Positions 8,716 to 17,510 of a stretch of DNA of 64,000 nucleotides are shown piece after piece. Below the pieces are notes generated by a model. It was given only the letters and a program-made list of their open reading frames with translations. It made no database searches and was not told the DNA's origin. This DNA comes from Curtobacterium citreum (GTDB lineage: Bacteria > Actinomycetota > Actinomycetes > Actinomycetales > Microbacteriaceae). A program made the translations under genes and the position numbers. Each line of letters opens with the position of its first letter. The first letter of the stretch is position 1. Location: positions 2,790,001 to 2,854,000 of the forward strand of contig NZ_VFMQ01000001.1 of the NCBI RefSeq assembly GCF_006715175.1, in the 5' to 3' direction.

Positions 8716-8957
8716 GGCCGCGCGCCGAGCGGGCCACATCTGTCGCGCTCGGCGCGACCACCCGACGTTCCGTGCACGCTCGGCGCCCCGCACGCGGGGT
8801 GTCGTGCACGCTCGCGCGTCGATGCCCGAGCCGAGCGGCCGCGCGCCGAGCGGGCCACATCTGTCGCGCTCGGCGGGTCCACGCGACGTTCTGTGCACGC
8901 GCTGCGCCCCGCAGGCGGCGTGTCCTGCACGCGCGGCGCCCGCATGCAGGCACCCCC
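8716..8957. repeat. Two tandem 121-bp non-coding repeat units with internal hairpins
   Basis: Unit 1 (8716-8836) and unit 2 (8837-8957) share an exact 39-bp head (8716-8754 = 8837-8875) and then align with scattered changes. Each has a stem CGCGCCGAGCG/CGCTCGGCGCG or close to it around a 14-nt loop (8721-8731 with 8746-8756 in unit 1); unit 1 also has CCCCGC/GCGGGG (8786-8791 with 8794-8799). No open frame here has a start signal or recognisable product. The remaining part of the 370-bp gene-free stretch, 8958-9001, shows nothing further. Confidence 0.8.
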
Positions 8958-9001
8958 GGCGCTCCGCCGCGCGACGCCGCCGCGTGCGAGTGGTCTGCCC
9001 G

Positions 9002-9778
9002 TCAGGCGGCGGGAGCCTCGGGCACGGGGACCGCGCCGGTCGCGCCGAGGTGTTCGTAGTGCGCCCGGACCAGGATCGGCCGGTGGTCGGAGATGCCCGC
9101 GGGCAGGGTCTCCACGCCCGCGATGTGCAGGCCGACGCTCGTGGCGAAGTCGAAGTGGCCCGTGAACTTGCGGTAGCGCAGGTAGGTGGGCTGGTCGGAC
9201 AGCGACAGCGCGAAGCCGTGTTCCTCGATCTTCCGGCGCAGGTTCGTCTGGAACCACGGGTAGTTGAAGTCGCCGACCATGATCGCCGGAGCCTCGTCCG
9301 ACAGGTCGCGGACGAACTGGTGCGCGGCCTCGATCTGCTTGCGGCGCAGGGAGTTCGTGGCGGTGAGCGGCGAGGCGTGGAACGAGGCGACGATGACCTC
9401 GGTGTCTGCCTCGGTGTCGCGGAGGCGCATCGCGATGAGGCGCTCGTGCGCGGGCGCGAGGACCCGGTCGTGCAGGGACTTCTGCAGTGAGTGGATGCTG
9501 AAGTCCTCGACCTCGAACCGGTCGTCCCGCTTGTAGATCGCCAGACCGAGTCGGTTCGCCTTGGTGGAGGCCGCGAGCGAGAGCCCACCGACCTGAGGCG
9601 CGAGGTCGTTGCTGTCGCACTCCTGGACGCAGATGACGTCGGCGTCGGACGCCTCTGCGAGGGCGGCGAGCTCGCCGTTGGCGGTGTGCTCGCGCAGGTT
9701 GTAGCTCACGACGCGCAGGGCCGTCGGCTCCACAGCCGCGTCGGCTGCGATCGATCCCTGCTGCTGTGGCCCGGCCAT
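9002..9778 (-). CDS. Endonuclease/exonuclease/phosphatase (EEP) family protein
   Basis: A 258-residue cytosolic protein of the DNase I-like fold. It has the metal-binding motifs in order: VVSYNLRE near the N-terminus, CVQECDS with the Glu ligand, SFHASPL, MVGDFNYP with the Asp-x-Asn pair, and ISDHRPIL with the catalytic Asp-His near the C-terminus. Members cut DNA or remove phosphates from lipids; the sequence does not say which. ATG at 9778 is chosen over 9808 because GGAAGG lies 6 nt before it. A TACGGT hexamer at 9821-9826 (reverse strand) could be its -10. Confidence 0.88.
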   Translation of the reverse strand: MAGPQQQGSIAADAAVEPTALRVVSYNLREHTANGELAALAEASDADVICVQECDSNDLAPQVGGLSLAASTKANRLGLAIYKRDDRFEVEDFSIHSLQKSLHDRVLAPAHERLIAMRLRDTEADTEVIVASFHASPLTATNSLRRKQIEAAHQFVRDLSDEAPAIMVGDFNYPWFQTNLRRKIEEHGFALSLSDQPTYLRYRKFTGHFDFATSVGLHIAGVETLPAGISDHRPILVRAHYEHLGATGAVPVPEAPAA

Positions 9779-9934
9779 GCTGCCTTCCGTCCTGGGTGTC
9801 TCGGTCACCCTGCCGCGGTCACCGTACTCGGCTGTCGCGGACAGTTGCTGTGACCGTAGCGCACCCCGGGTTTCGCGCGTGTGACCGTGTCGGAAACGGA
9901 TGACGGCGCGGCCCGGCCCCGCGTCGCGCCGCGC

Positions 9935-11338
9935 TCAGGCACGCGCGCGCCGCACGGGCCGGACGGTCTCGCCGGCGGTCCGGCTCATGAGCACGCCCTC
10001 CAGGCAGGCCACCGCGAGCAGCGCCGCGACCACCCAGAACGCCACGTGGTACGGCCCGGACCCGCCGAGACCGGCCGCCGCCCGGATCGCGACGGCGGCG
10101 ACCGCGACGCCGAACCCGGCGGCGACCTGCTGCAGCGTCGACGACAGGGTGTTCGCCGGCGTCATGTCCGCCTGCTCGACGTCCGCGAACGCGATCGTGT
10201 TGTAGGCGGTGAACCCCACGGAGCGCGCGGCGCCGCTCACCACGAGCAGGAGCGCGAGGAGCCAGAACGGGGTGTCCTCGGTCATGAACACCATCGCGAC
10301 GACCGTCAGCGCGGCGACGGCACTCGACACGACGATGACCGGCCGGTACCCGAACCACCGCAGGAACGGCGTCGTCATGGGCTTGATCCCGAGGTTGCCG
10401 ACGAAGACCCAGAGCACGGCCGACCCCGCGAGGACGGCGCTCCACCCCCACGCGTCCTGGAACAGCAGCGGCAGGACGAACGGCACCGCCGAGACGGCCA
10501 GGCGGAACAGGCTGCCGCCTGCGTGCGAGACCCGGAAGGTCTCGAGCCGGAAGGACTCCAGCCCCATGATCGGGTGCGGCGCGCTGCGGAAGTGCCGGAC
10601 GGCCTGCCAAGAGCACACCGCGCCGACGATCCCGGACACGACGACGGCGACCACGGGGATGTCGTCGAGCGCGAGCAGCGAGGCCATCACGACGAGGGCA
10701 CCGAGGCCGAGGCACGCCAGCAGCGACCCGAACCAGTCGAACGGTACCCGTTCCGGCGCGCGCTCCTGCGGGACGAGGACGAGCGCCGCGACGAACGCGA
10801 CGACGCCGAGGGGGATGTTGACGAGGAAGATCCAGTGCCAGCTCAAGGTGTCGACGAGCACCCCGCCGACGAAGGGCGCGACGATCGGTGCCGCGAGTGC
10901 CGGCCAGGTCAGGATCGCGATGGCGCGGACGAGCTGGTCCCGCCCGGCGCTCCGCAGGACCACCAGGCGGCCGACCGGCACCATGAGCGCCCCACCGAGG
11001 CCCTGCACGATGCGCCAGATCGTCAGGTCGACGAGTCCCGTCGCCATCGCGCACAGCCCGGAGGCGACCGTGAAGAGCACGATCGCGCCCGCGAAGACCG
11101 TGCGGGAACCGATCCGGTCCGTGAGCCACCCGCTGACCGGGATGAACACCGCGAGGGTGACGAGGTACGCCGTGATCGCGACGCCGACGGCCGCGGAGTC
11201 GACCCCGAGGTCCCGTCCCATCGCCGGCGCAGCGGTCGCGAGGATCGTCCCGTCCAGGAGCTCCATGAAGTAGGTGCCGGCGACGAGCACCGCCACCGCC
11301 GTGCTCCCCCGCCGTCGGGTCGTCGTCATCGTCGTCAT
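9935..11338 (-). CDS. MFS transporter, DHA2 family
   Basis: A 467-residue membrane protein with about 14 hydrophobic segments. Helix 1 has ELLDGTILATAAPAMG and the loop after helix 2 has GWLTDRIGSRTVFAG, the MFS motif A; motif C appears as PALAAPIVAPFVGG. It is probably a proton-coupled exporter of an unknown compound. ATG at 11338 follows GAGG by 5 nt. It diverges from the catabolic operon at 11477 across 138 bp, so export of a related metabolite is possible but not shown. Confidence 0.88.
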   Translation of the reverse strand: MTTMTTTRRRGSTAVAVLVAGTYFMELLDGTILATAAPAMGRDLGVDSAAVGVAITAYLVTLAVFIPVSGWLTDRIGSRTVFAGAIVLFTVASGLCAMATGLVDLTIWRIVQGLGGALMVPVGRLVVLRSAGRDQLVRAIAILTWPALAAPIVAPFVGGVLVDTLSWHWIFLVNIPLGVVAFVAALVLVPQERAPERVPFDWFGSLLACLGLGALVVMASLLALDDIPVVAVVVSGIVGAVCSWQAVRHFRSAPHPIMGLESFRLETFRVSHAGGSLFRLAVSAVPFVLPLLFQDAWGWSAVLAGSAVLWVFVGNLGIKPMTTPFLRWFGYRPVIVVSSAVAALTVVAMVFMTEDTPFWLLALLLVVSGAARSVGFTAYNTIAFADVEQADMTPANTLSSTLQQVAAGFGVAVAAVAIRAAAGLGGSGPYHVAFWVVAALLAVACLEGVLMSRTAGETVRPVRRARA

Positions 11339-11476
11339 GTCGCCTCGAATGCTATGCCCGCTCGGTTTCCGCCACACCCGGGATGGTTCTGCACCGCACA
11401 ATGGAGAGGACGGCGACGTTGCCCGGCCGCACCTCCCCCGTGGACGGTGGGACCACCGCGACCAGCAGGAGGACCG

Positions 11477-12781
11477 ATGGCCACCACCCCCGACCGCCCG
11501 GCCGCACCGGAGCGCGAGGACGCCGCCGACCGCCCCGCCACCGTGACCGACAAGGGCGCACCCGACCCGGCGGCACCGGCCCGCCCCCACGTGCTCGACC
11601 ACGCGCACCTGCCCGTCATGACCCTCCGCGGCTCCGCCCTGGCGCACAACACCACGGTCATGCAGGCCTACGTCGACCGCCACGGCCTGCTGCTCGCCCC
11701 GCACATGAAGACCCACATGGCCCCCGCCCTGGTCGAGCGGCAGCTCCGCGCCGGCGCGTGGGGCGTCACGGTCGCCTCCGTGCAGCAGGCGATGGTGGCG
11801 TGGGCGCACGGCGTGCGGCGGGTCCTCGTCGCGAACGAGGTGCTCGACCCGGCGGGCCTCGACTGGCTCGCCACCCGCGACGAGGCCACCGACGCGAGCA
11901 CCGGAACGGACGCGAGCACCGACGCCCCGGCAACGATCGCACCGGCACCCGCCGACGTCCTCTGCAACGTCGACTCGCTCGCCGGCGTCACCGCCGCCTC
12001 CGCCGCGCAGGCACGCACCGGCGGCACGGTCCACGTCCTGGTCGAGGTCGGCTTCCCCGGTGGCCGCACCGGCGTGCGCTCCCCCGCCGAGGCCCGCACC
12101 GTCGCACAGGCGGCCGTCGACGCGGGCCTGGTCCTCCGGGGCGTCACCGGGTACGAGGGCGGCCTGCCCGACGTCGACACCGCCCGACGCTGGGTCGCCG
12201 GCGTCGCCGCCGTCGCAGCCGACCTCCGTCCGCTCGTCCCCGCTGACCGGATGCTCCTCAGCATGGGCGGCAGCGCCTGGTTCGACGGCGTGGTCGACGC
12301 GCTCGCGGACCGGCCCGCCGACGTCGACGTGCTGCTCCGCTCCGGCGCGTACCTGACCCACGACGACGGCTTCTACGCCGAGCGCACGCCCTTCGGCCGT
12401 CGCCCCGAAGAGGGCTCCCTCCGCCCGGCGATCGAGGTCTGGGGCCGCGTCACCTCGTGCCCGGAACCGGGTCGCGCCTTCGTCGCGATCGGCAAGCGCG
12501 ACGTCTCCTTCGACGAGGGCCTGCCCGTCGTGCGGGGGATCCGGCCTGGAGGCACGGCGCACGACCCGCAGGTCGTCCCGCCACCCGGGGCGGTCACCGT
12601 GGTGTGCCTGGACGACCAGCACTGCTACCTCGCGCTGACGGACGACGCACCCCGGCTCACGCCGGGCGACGTCGTCGTGCTCGGGGTCTCGCACCCGTGC
12701 ACGGTGTTCGACAAGTGGCGTCAGGTGCGGGTCCTCGACGACGACGACACCGTCGTGCAGACGATCGGGACGTGGTTCTGA
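11477..12781 (+). CDS. Fold-type III PLP deaminase, D-serine dehydratase/D-threonine aldolase family; candidate D-glucosaminate ammonia-lyase
   Basis: A 434-residue cytosolic enzyme. The alanine-racemase-like barrel carries the PLP lysine in PHMKTHM (near residue 77) and the C-terminal domain ends with VSHPCTVFDKW, the His/Cys zinc site of D-serine dehydratase-type enzymes. The family removes ammonia from D-configured 2-amino acids. Its operon partners (KDG-type kinase, KDPG-type aldolase, D-aminoacylase) suggest 2-amino-2-deoxy-D-gluconate as substrate, giving 2-keto-3-deoxygluconate; D-serine or D-threonine remain possible. ATG follows AGGAGG by 4 nt. A Thr/Ala/Asp-rich insert (about residues 135-158) comes from near-repeats in the DNA. 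Confidence 0.87.
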   Translation: MATTPDRPAAPEREDAADRPATVTDKGAPDPAAPARPHVLDHAHLPVMTLRGSALAHNTTVMQAYVDRHGLLLAPHMKTHMAPALVERQLRAGAWGVTVASVQQAMVAWAHGVRRVLVANEVLDPAGLDWLATRDEATDASTGTDASTDAPATIAPAPADVLCNVDSLAGVTAASAAQARTGGTVHVLVEVGFPGGRTGVRSPAEARTVAQAAVDAGLVLRGVTGYEGGLPDVDTARRWVAGVAAVAADLRPLVPADRMLLSMGGSAWFDGVVDALADRPADVDVLLRSGAYLTHDDGFYAERTPFGRRPEEGSLRPAIEVWGRVTSCPEPGRAFVAIGKRDVSFDEGLPVVRGIRPGGTAHDPQVVPPPGAVTVVCLDDQHCYLALTDDAPRLTPGDVVVLGVSHPCTVFDKWRQVRVLDDDDTVVQTIGTWF

Positions 12782-13611
12782 TGACCGCGGAGGTGCCGGC
12801 CCGGAACGCCGCGCTGTCGCTCCGCCGCGGGCTGCGGCTGCTCGAGCACGTCGCGGACCGGACCCGGGGCGGCGCCGCGTCGGTGTCCCTGACCGAGCTC
12901 GCGGCCGAGCTCGGCACGGCGAAGTCGACCGTGCTGCGACTGACGGCCCCGATGCTCGAGACCGACCTGCTCCGCCGGACGCCCGAGGCCGGCTTCACGC
13001 TCGGGCTCGGGGCGCTGCTCCTCGGCCAGAGCTACCTGGAGGGCATCGACCTCCGCGCCGCCGCGGCACCGTTCCTCCGCCGGACGGCCGAGGCCACCGG
13101 GCTCACCTGCCACCTGGTCGTCCCGGACGGCACCGACATCGTCTACGTCGACAAGGTCGAGACCCGAGGCACCGTCCGGATGGGGTCGCGGATCGGGAAC
13201 CGCCTGCCGATGCGGAACACGGCCTCGGGCAAGGCGATCGTGGCGTTCGGCGAGCCCGAGCTCCTGACCCAGGTCCTGGCCGTACCCGCCGTCGCGATGA
13301 CCGACCAGACGATCACGGACGACGACCGCTGGCGGCAGGAGGTCGAGCGGACCCGCGCGCGCGGCTACGGCATCGACGACCGCGAGAACGAACCGGGCAT
13401 CCGCTGCGTCGCCGCGCCCGTGCTCGACCACGCGAACCAGGTCGTCGGGGCGATGAGCATCTCCGGGCTGGCCTCCCGCTTCCCCGCCGCGGCCGTCCGG
13501 GAGCTCGGCGAGGGCGTCGTCCGGACCGCACTCGAGGTGTCGGTGGCGCTCGGGTCGTCCTCCGCCGGGCTGGCCCTCGCCCGCACCGCGAGCTCCGGCG
13601 GCGTCCGGTGA
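12781..13611 (+). CDS. IclR-family transcriptional regulator of the deaminase operon
   Basis: A 276-residue regulator with an N-terminal winged helix (SLTELAAELGTAKSTVLRL, residues about 38-56) and a C-terminal IclR effector domain containing the conserved RLPMRNTASGKAIVAF and GYGIDDRENEPGIRCVAAPV. Such proteins usually bind a small acid and repress or activate their own sugar-acid pathway. The ATG overlaps the preceding stop (TGATG) and the stop overlaps the kinase start, so it is made in fixed proportion with the enzymes. Confidence 0.93.
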   Translation: MTAEVPARNAALSLRRGLRLLEHVADRTRGGAASVSLTELAAELGTAKSTVLRLTAPMLETDLLRRTPEAGFTLGLGALLLGQSYLEGIDLRAAAAPFLRRTAEATGLTCHLVVPDGTDIVYVDKVETRGTVRMGSRIGNRLPMRNTASGKAIVAFGEPELLTQVLAVPAVAMTDQTITDDDRWRQEVERTRARGYGIDDRENEPGIRCVAAPVLDHANQVVGAMSISGLASRFPAAAVRELGEGVVRTALEVSVALGSSSAGLALARTASSGGVR

Positions 13612-14588
13612 CCGAGCCGACCGGCGCCGTGGTGACCGTCGGCGAGACGATGCTCCTGCTCAGCGGGACCGAGCCCGGCGAGGTCGCCGAGCTCGAACAC
13701 CTCCGGGTCGACACCGGCGGCGCCGAGAGCAACGTCGCGATCGGACTCGTCCGTGCCGGCGTCCCCGCGACGTGGGTCGGTCGGGTCGGCGCGGACCCGG
13801 CCGGCGACCGCGTGCTCCGCGACGTCCGCTCAGCCGGGGTCGACGTCGTCCCCGTGGTCGACCCCGACCGCTCGACGGGCCTCATGGTCAAGGAGCGCCT
13901 GCACGACGGCCGCACGCGGGTGACCTACCACCGACGGCACTCCGCGGCGTCGGCCCTCGTGCCGGAGGACGTCCCCGCCGGACTCGTCGAACGCGCGGCC
14001 GCGGTGCACCTGACCGGCATCACGCTCGCCCTGTCCGACACCGCGCGGGCGACCGTCCATGCCGTCCTCGACCGCGCCGACGCCGCCGGGGTGCCGGTGT
14101 CGTTCGACGTCAACCACCGGGCGAAGCTCGTCGACGCGTCGACCGCCCGGGGGGTCTACCGTCCGGTCGCCGAGCGCGCCGAGGTCCTGTTCGCCGGTGA
14201 CGACGAGGCCCGCCTGCTCCTGGGCCTCGGCGACGACGAGGGCACCGACGAGGACCTCGCCCACGCGCTCGCCGCCGTGTCGCGGGGCCCCGCGGTCGTG
14301 AAGGCCGGGTCGCGCGGGGCCGTCGCGGTCGTCGACGGACGGACCCTGCGGCGCCCGGCCACACCCGTGCGGGTCGTCGACCCGGTCGGCGCCGGGGACG
14401 CGTTCGTCGCCGCCTGGCTCGCCGCGACGCTGACCGGGGCGCCGGCGGAGACCGCGCTGGACCGTGCCGCCGACGCCGGGGCGCTCGCGTGCACGGTCGC
14501 GGGCGACTGGCACCGACCCGACCCCGCCGCACTGCACCGCCCGGGCACGCCGGACACCGCCGACGTCCACGACCGCGTCGACCGCTGA
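13608..14588 (+). CDS. PfkB-family sugar kinase, probable 2-keto-3-deoxygluconate kinase
   Basis: A 326-residue kinase. The substrate-side motif GGAESNVAIGLVRAG (residues 37-51) matches KDG kinases, and DPVGAGDAFVAAW near residue 260 holds the catalytic aspartate and anion hole. It would phosphorylate 2-keto-3-deoxygluconate to KDPG, the substrate of the aldolase encoded next. GTG at 13608 overlaps the IclR stop (GTGA). The last 20 residues are poorly conserved and rich in Asp/Arg/Thr. Confidence 0.88.
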   Translation: MTEPTGAVVTVGETMLLLSGTEPGEVAELEHLRVDTGGAESNVAIGLVRAGVPATWVGRVGADPAGDRVLRDVRSAGVDVVPVVDPDRSTGLMVKERLHDGRTRVTYHRRHSAASALVPEDVPAGLVERAAAVHLTGITLALSDTARATVHAVLDRADAAGVPVSFDVNHRAKLVDASTARGVYRPVAERAEVLFAGDDEARLLLGLGDDEGTDEDLAHALAAVSRGPAVVKAGSRGAVAVVDGRTLRRPATPVRVVDPVGAGDAFVAAWLAATLTGAPAETALDRAADAGALACTVAGDWHRPDPAALHRPGTPDTADVHDRVDR

Positions 14589-14611
14589 CACCGCACGACC
14601 CCACCACACGA

Positions 14612-14641
14612 CCGCACCGCACCGCACCGCACCGCACCGCA
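14612..14641. repeat. Six perfect CCGCA pentanucleotide units between kinase and aldolase genes
   Basis: CCGCA is repeated six times without a change in the 83-bp gap, 20 bp before the aldolase Shine-Dalgarno. Because the array is non-coding, a change in unit number would alter mRNA spacing or folding, not reading frame. Confidence 0.9.
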
Positions 14642-14671
14642 GACCACGAGCCGCGACCACCAGGAGCCCGC

Positions 14672-15313
14672 ATGACCGACACCGCCCCGCACCCCCGCCA
14701 CCGGCACGCCGCGGGCCCCGCCGTCGCGATCCTCCGTGGCGGGACGGGCGAGCACGTCGAGGCCGTCGTCACGACCCTCGTCGAGGCCGGGGTCCGCGCG
14801 GTCGAGCTGACGACGAACACCCCGGGCTGGCGCGAGGGCATCGCCCGGACCGTCGAGCGCCACGGCAGCGGCGTCGCGGTCGGCGTCGGCACCGTGATGG
14901 AGCCCGGACAGGTCGACGAGGCGGCCGCCCTCGGCGCGACCTTCGCGGTCAGCCCGCACACCGACCCCGCGATCGGCGAGCGGGCCCACGCACTCGGACT
15001 CGGCTGGTACCCGGGCGCCGCGACGCCGAGCGAGATCGTCCGCGCGTGGCAGCTCGGCGCCCGTGCGGTGAAGGTCTTCCCCGCGGCGCAGCTCGGCGGC
15101 CCGGCGTTCCTGCGCCAGGCGCTCGCCCCGCTCGACTTCGTCGACGTCGTCCCGACGGGCGGCATCGGCATCGACGACGTCCGCGACTACCTGGCGGCGG
15201 GTGCGGTCGCCGTCGGGCTCGGGTCCCCGCTCGTCGGCGATGCGCTCGTCACCGGCGACCTGGCGTCGCTGCGGGAGCGCGCGACCCGGCTCGTCGCGGA
15301 GACGACACGGTGA
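14672..15313 (+). CDS. KDPG/KHG-type aldolase
   Basis: A 213-residue class I aldolase splitting 2-keto-3-deoxy-6-phosphogluconate into pyruvate and glyceraldehyde 3-phosphate. The Schiff-base lysine is K134 in VKVFPAAQ and the general base is E45 in VELTTNT; GVGTVMEPGQ, YPGAATPSEI and VPTGGIGIDD complete the barrel signatures. ATG at 14672 follows AGGAG by 6 nt, so unlike its neighbours it has its own ribosome site. Its stop overlaps the next start as GTGA. Confidence 0.92.
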   Translation: MTDTAPHPRHRHAAGPAVAILRGGTGEHVEAVVTTLVEAGVRAVELTTNTPGWREGIARTVERHGSGVAVGVGTVMEPGQVDEAAALGATFAVSPHTDPAIGERAHALGLGWYPGAATPSEIVRAWQLGARAVKVFPAAQLGGPAFLRQALAPLDFVDVVPTGGIGIDDVRDYLAAGAVAVGLGSPLVGDALVTGDLASLRERATRLVAETTR

Positions 15314-16893
15314 CCGCGGCACCCGGGGGCGCGTCCCCGGTGCTCCTCCGCGGTGGCGCCGTGGTCGGTCCGGACGGCCCGGTCCGCGCGGACGTGCTCG
15401 TCCGGGACGGCCGGATCGCGTCCGTCGGGCCGGCGGTGCGCCCACCGTCGGACGCCGTCACGGTGGACTGCGGCGAGCGCTTCATCCTGCCCGGCTTCGT
15501 CGACGCGCACTCCCACGCCGGTTCACGCGTCTTCGACGAGGACGTCCAGGAGACCCTGCTGCGCCAGGGCGTCACGACGATCGTCACGGGCCAGGACGGC
15601 GTCGGTCCGGCACCGGGCGACGGGACGTGGGCGGACCGGTACTTCGCGGCGATCGACGGCCCGCACCCGCGGTACCGCGGCGGCGGGACGGCGGCGCTCC
15701 TGTCGACGTACGACGGCACCACCCCCGTGAACGTGGCGACGCTCGTGCCGGCCGGGACGGTCCGGCACCAGGTGATCGGCGACGAGGACCGCCCGGCGAC
15801 CCCCGACGAGACCGCACGGATGCGGGCGCTCGTGCGGGTCGGGCTCGCGGAGGGGGCGGTCGGGCTCGCGAGCGGGCTCGACTACGTGCCGGGGGTCTCC
15901 GCCGACGCCGACGAGCTCGCCGCGCTGTGCGCCGAGGTCGCGGCGGTGGACGGGCTCTACGTGACCCACATGCGCGGTGGGTACGAGGCGAACGTCCGGG
16001 TCGGGCTCGACGAGGTCGCCGCGATCGTCCGGGCCTCCGGCGTCCGGGCGCACGTGTCGCACCTGCACGGGCCGGTGCCGACGGTCCTCGGGGCGCTCGA
16101 CGACCTGGCGGCCGCGGGCGTACCGCTGTCCTTCGACGCCTACCCGTACTCGCGCGGCTGCACCATCCTGTCGATGCTGCTCCTGCCGTCGGCCCTCGCC
16201 CGTCCCGGCACCGACGACCTCGCCCACGCCCTCGCCGACCCCGCCGGCCGCGAGCGCGTGCGGGCCGGCGCACTCGAGCGGGTGACGGGCCGCGCCGACC
16301 TCGGCCCGGGGTGGGCGGACCAGGTGACGCTGTCGCACGTGCCGTCCGCCGCGCACCACGGACTGCAGGGCCGGACGCTCGCGCAGGCCGCCGCGGACAC
16401 CGGGACGGAACCGGTCGACCTGGCGCTCGACGTGCTGCTCGCGTCCGCCCTGCAGGTGAGCGTGGTGATGCGGGTCCCGGAGCCGCGCACGCCCGAGCAG
16501 CTCGCGCCGCTCTTCCGCCACCCGGGGCACACGGCCGGGTCGGACGGCATCCACGTCGGCACCCACCCGCACCCCCGCGCGGCCGGCACGTTCGCGCGGT
16601 ACCTCGGCGACTTCGCCCGACCCGGGCTGCTCACCTGGGACGAGGCGCAGCGGCACCTCGCGACGACGGCGGTCGGGCTGCACGGGCTCGGCGACCGCGG
16701 CGTGGTCCGGACCGGCGCGGTCGCGGACCTCGTCGTGGCCGACCCCGAGCGGGTCACGTCCAGGGCGACCTACGCGGCGCCGACGCTGCGGGCCGAGGGC
16801 ATCGACGACGTCCTCGTCGCCGGGGTCCCGGTGCTCGCCGCCGGTCGCACGACGCACGCGACCCCCGGCGTCGGGCTACGTCGCGCGCGCTGA
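15310..16893 (+). CDS. N-acyl-D-amino-acid deacylase / amidohydrolase
   Basis: A 527-residue metal-dependent amidohydrolase. Metal ligands are DAHSHAG (His67, His69) and two later histidines in VTHMRGG and AHVSHLHG, with the catalytic aspartate in GSDGIHVGTHPH. The family removes acyl groups from D-amino acids. Within this operon N-acetyl-D-glucosaminate is a fitting substrate, because its C2 has the D-amino-acid configuration; that is inference. GTG at 15310 overlaps the aldolase stop. It is the last plus-strand gene before convergent ridA. Confidence 0.9.
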   Translation: MTAAPGGASPVLLRGGAVVGPDGPVRADVLVRDGRIASVGPAVRPPSDAVTVDCGERFILPGFVDAHSHAGSRVFDEDVQETLLRQGVTTIVTGQDGVGPAPGDGTWADRYFAAIDGPHPRYRGGGTAALLSTYDGTTPVNVATLVPAGTVRHQVIGDEDRPATPDETARMRALVRVGLAEGAVGLASGLDYVPGVSADADELAALCAEVAAVDGLYVTHMRGGYEANVRVGLDEVAAIVRASGVRAHVSHLHGPVPTVLGALDDLAAAGVPLSFDAYPYSRGCTILSMLLLPSALARPGTDDLAHALADPAGRERVRAGALERVTGRADLGPGWADQVTLSHVPSAAHHGLQGRTLAQAAADTGTEPVDLALDVLLASALQVSVVMRVPEPRTPEQLAPLFRHPGHTAGSDGIHVGTHPHPRAAGTFARYLGDFARPGLLTWDEAQRHLATTAVGLHGLGDRGVVRTGAVADLVVADPERVTSRATYAAPTLRAEGIDDVLVAGVPVLAAGRTTHATPGVGLRRAR

Positions 16894-16938
16894 GCGCGGG
16901 GAACGGACCGTCGCCGGGGGTCGGGCGTGAGGACCTGC

Positions 16939-17328
16939 TCAGTCCTGGCGGTCGGACAGCACGGCGACGACGTCGATCTCGACGAGGATCCCGGCGAGGT
17001 GCGACTGCACGGTGGTCCGGACCGGGTACGGCTCGGAGAAGTGCTTCGCGTACTCCTCGTTGAACGCCGGGAAGTCCCGGTCCGAGTGCTCGAGGTGCAC
17101 GGTGGACTTCACGACGTCGTCCAGGGTCGCGCCGTGCTCGGCGAGGACCGCGGCCACGTTCGCCAGCACCTGCGCGGTCTGCCCGGCGACGTCGTCGGCC
17201 ATCGCCCCGGTGGCGGGGTCCTGCGGGCCGAAGCCCGCGGTGTACAGGAAGCCGTTCGCGACGATGCCCTGGCTGTACGGGCCGGCGGGCTTCGGGGCGT
17301 TGTCGGTCACGATGGCGGTCTTCGGCAC
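16939..17328 (-). CDS. ridA: RidA-family enamine/imine deaminase
   Basis: A 129-residue trimeric-type protein that hydrolyses reactive enamine/imine products of PLP dehydratases. It has PAGPYSQGI and the substrate arginine in PVRTTVQSHLAG, followed by LVEIDVVAVL. GTG at 17328 follows GAGGAGG by 4 nt. It faces the operon ending at 16893 with 45 bp between stops. Linkage to a PLP deaminase fits its known detoxifying role, although it is not in the same transcript. Confidence 0.93.
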   Translation of the reverse strand: MPKTAIVTDNAPKPAGPYSQGIVANGFLYTAGFGPQDPATGAMADDVAGQTAQVLANVAAVLAEHGATLDDVVKSTVHLEHSDRDFPAFNEEYAKHFSEPYPVRTTVQSHLAGILVEIDVVAVLSDRQD

Positions 17329-17424
17329 GGGGCCTCCTCGGTTCGGTCCAGCGGGTCGCCACCAGGGTAGGGGTGCCGACGTCGCCGGGACCGGCCACGG
17401 GGCGGAGCCGTTCCGGTGCGCACA

Positions 17425-17449
17425 ACGCGGGGCGTGCCTCCCGGCCGTG
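17425..17449. repeat. 25-bp dispersed repeat, copy 1
   Basis: Exactly identical to 54475-54499 and, over 22 bp in reverse orientation, to 26813-26834. It lies in the 194-bp gap between the ridA start and the leader ORF of the mannosyltransferase gene. Core GGCGTGCCTCCCGGCCGTG. Confidence 0.8.
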
Positions 17450-17510
17450 CCCGGCGACCGATCACCCGCGTGACGTGCGCGTGGCACGCAGGGGTCCAGG
17501 AACGGACGGC

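Noticed and set aside
8716..8957. CRISPR array or coding repeat
   Set aside because: Only two units, no spacer pattern, no cas genes and no consistent frame.
9881..12781. Plus-strand open frame of 966 codons
   Set aside because: Only its 3' part from 11477 is the real deaminase; the rest is antisense to an MFS gene and has low-complexity charged composition.
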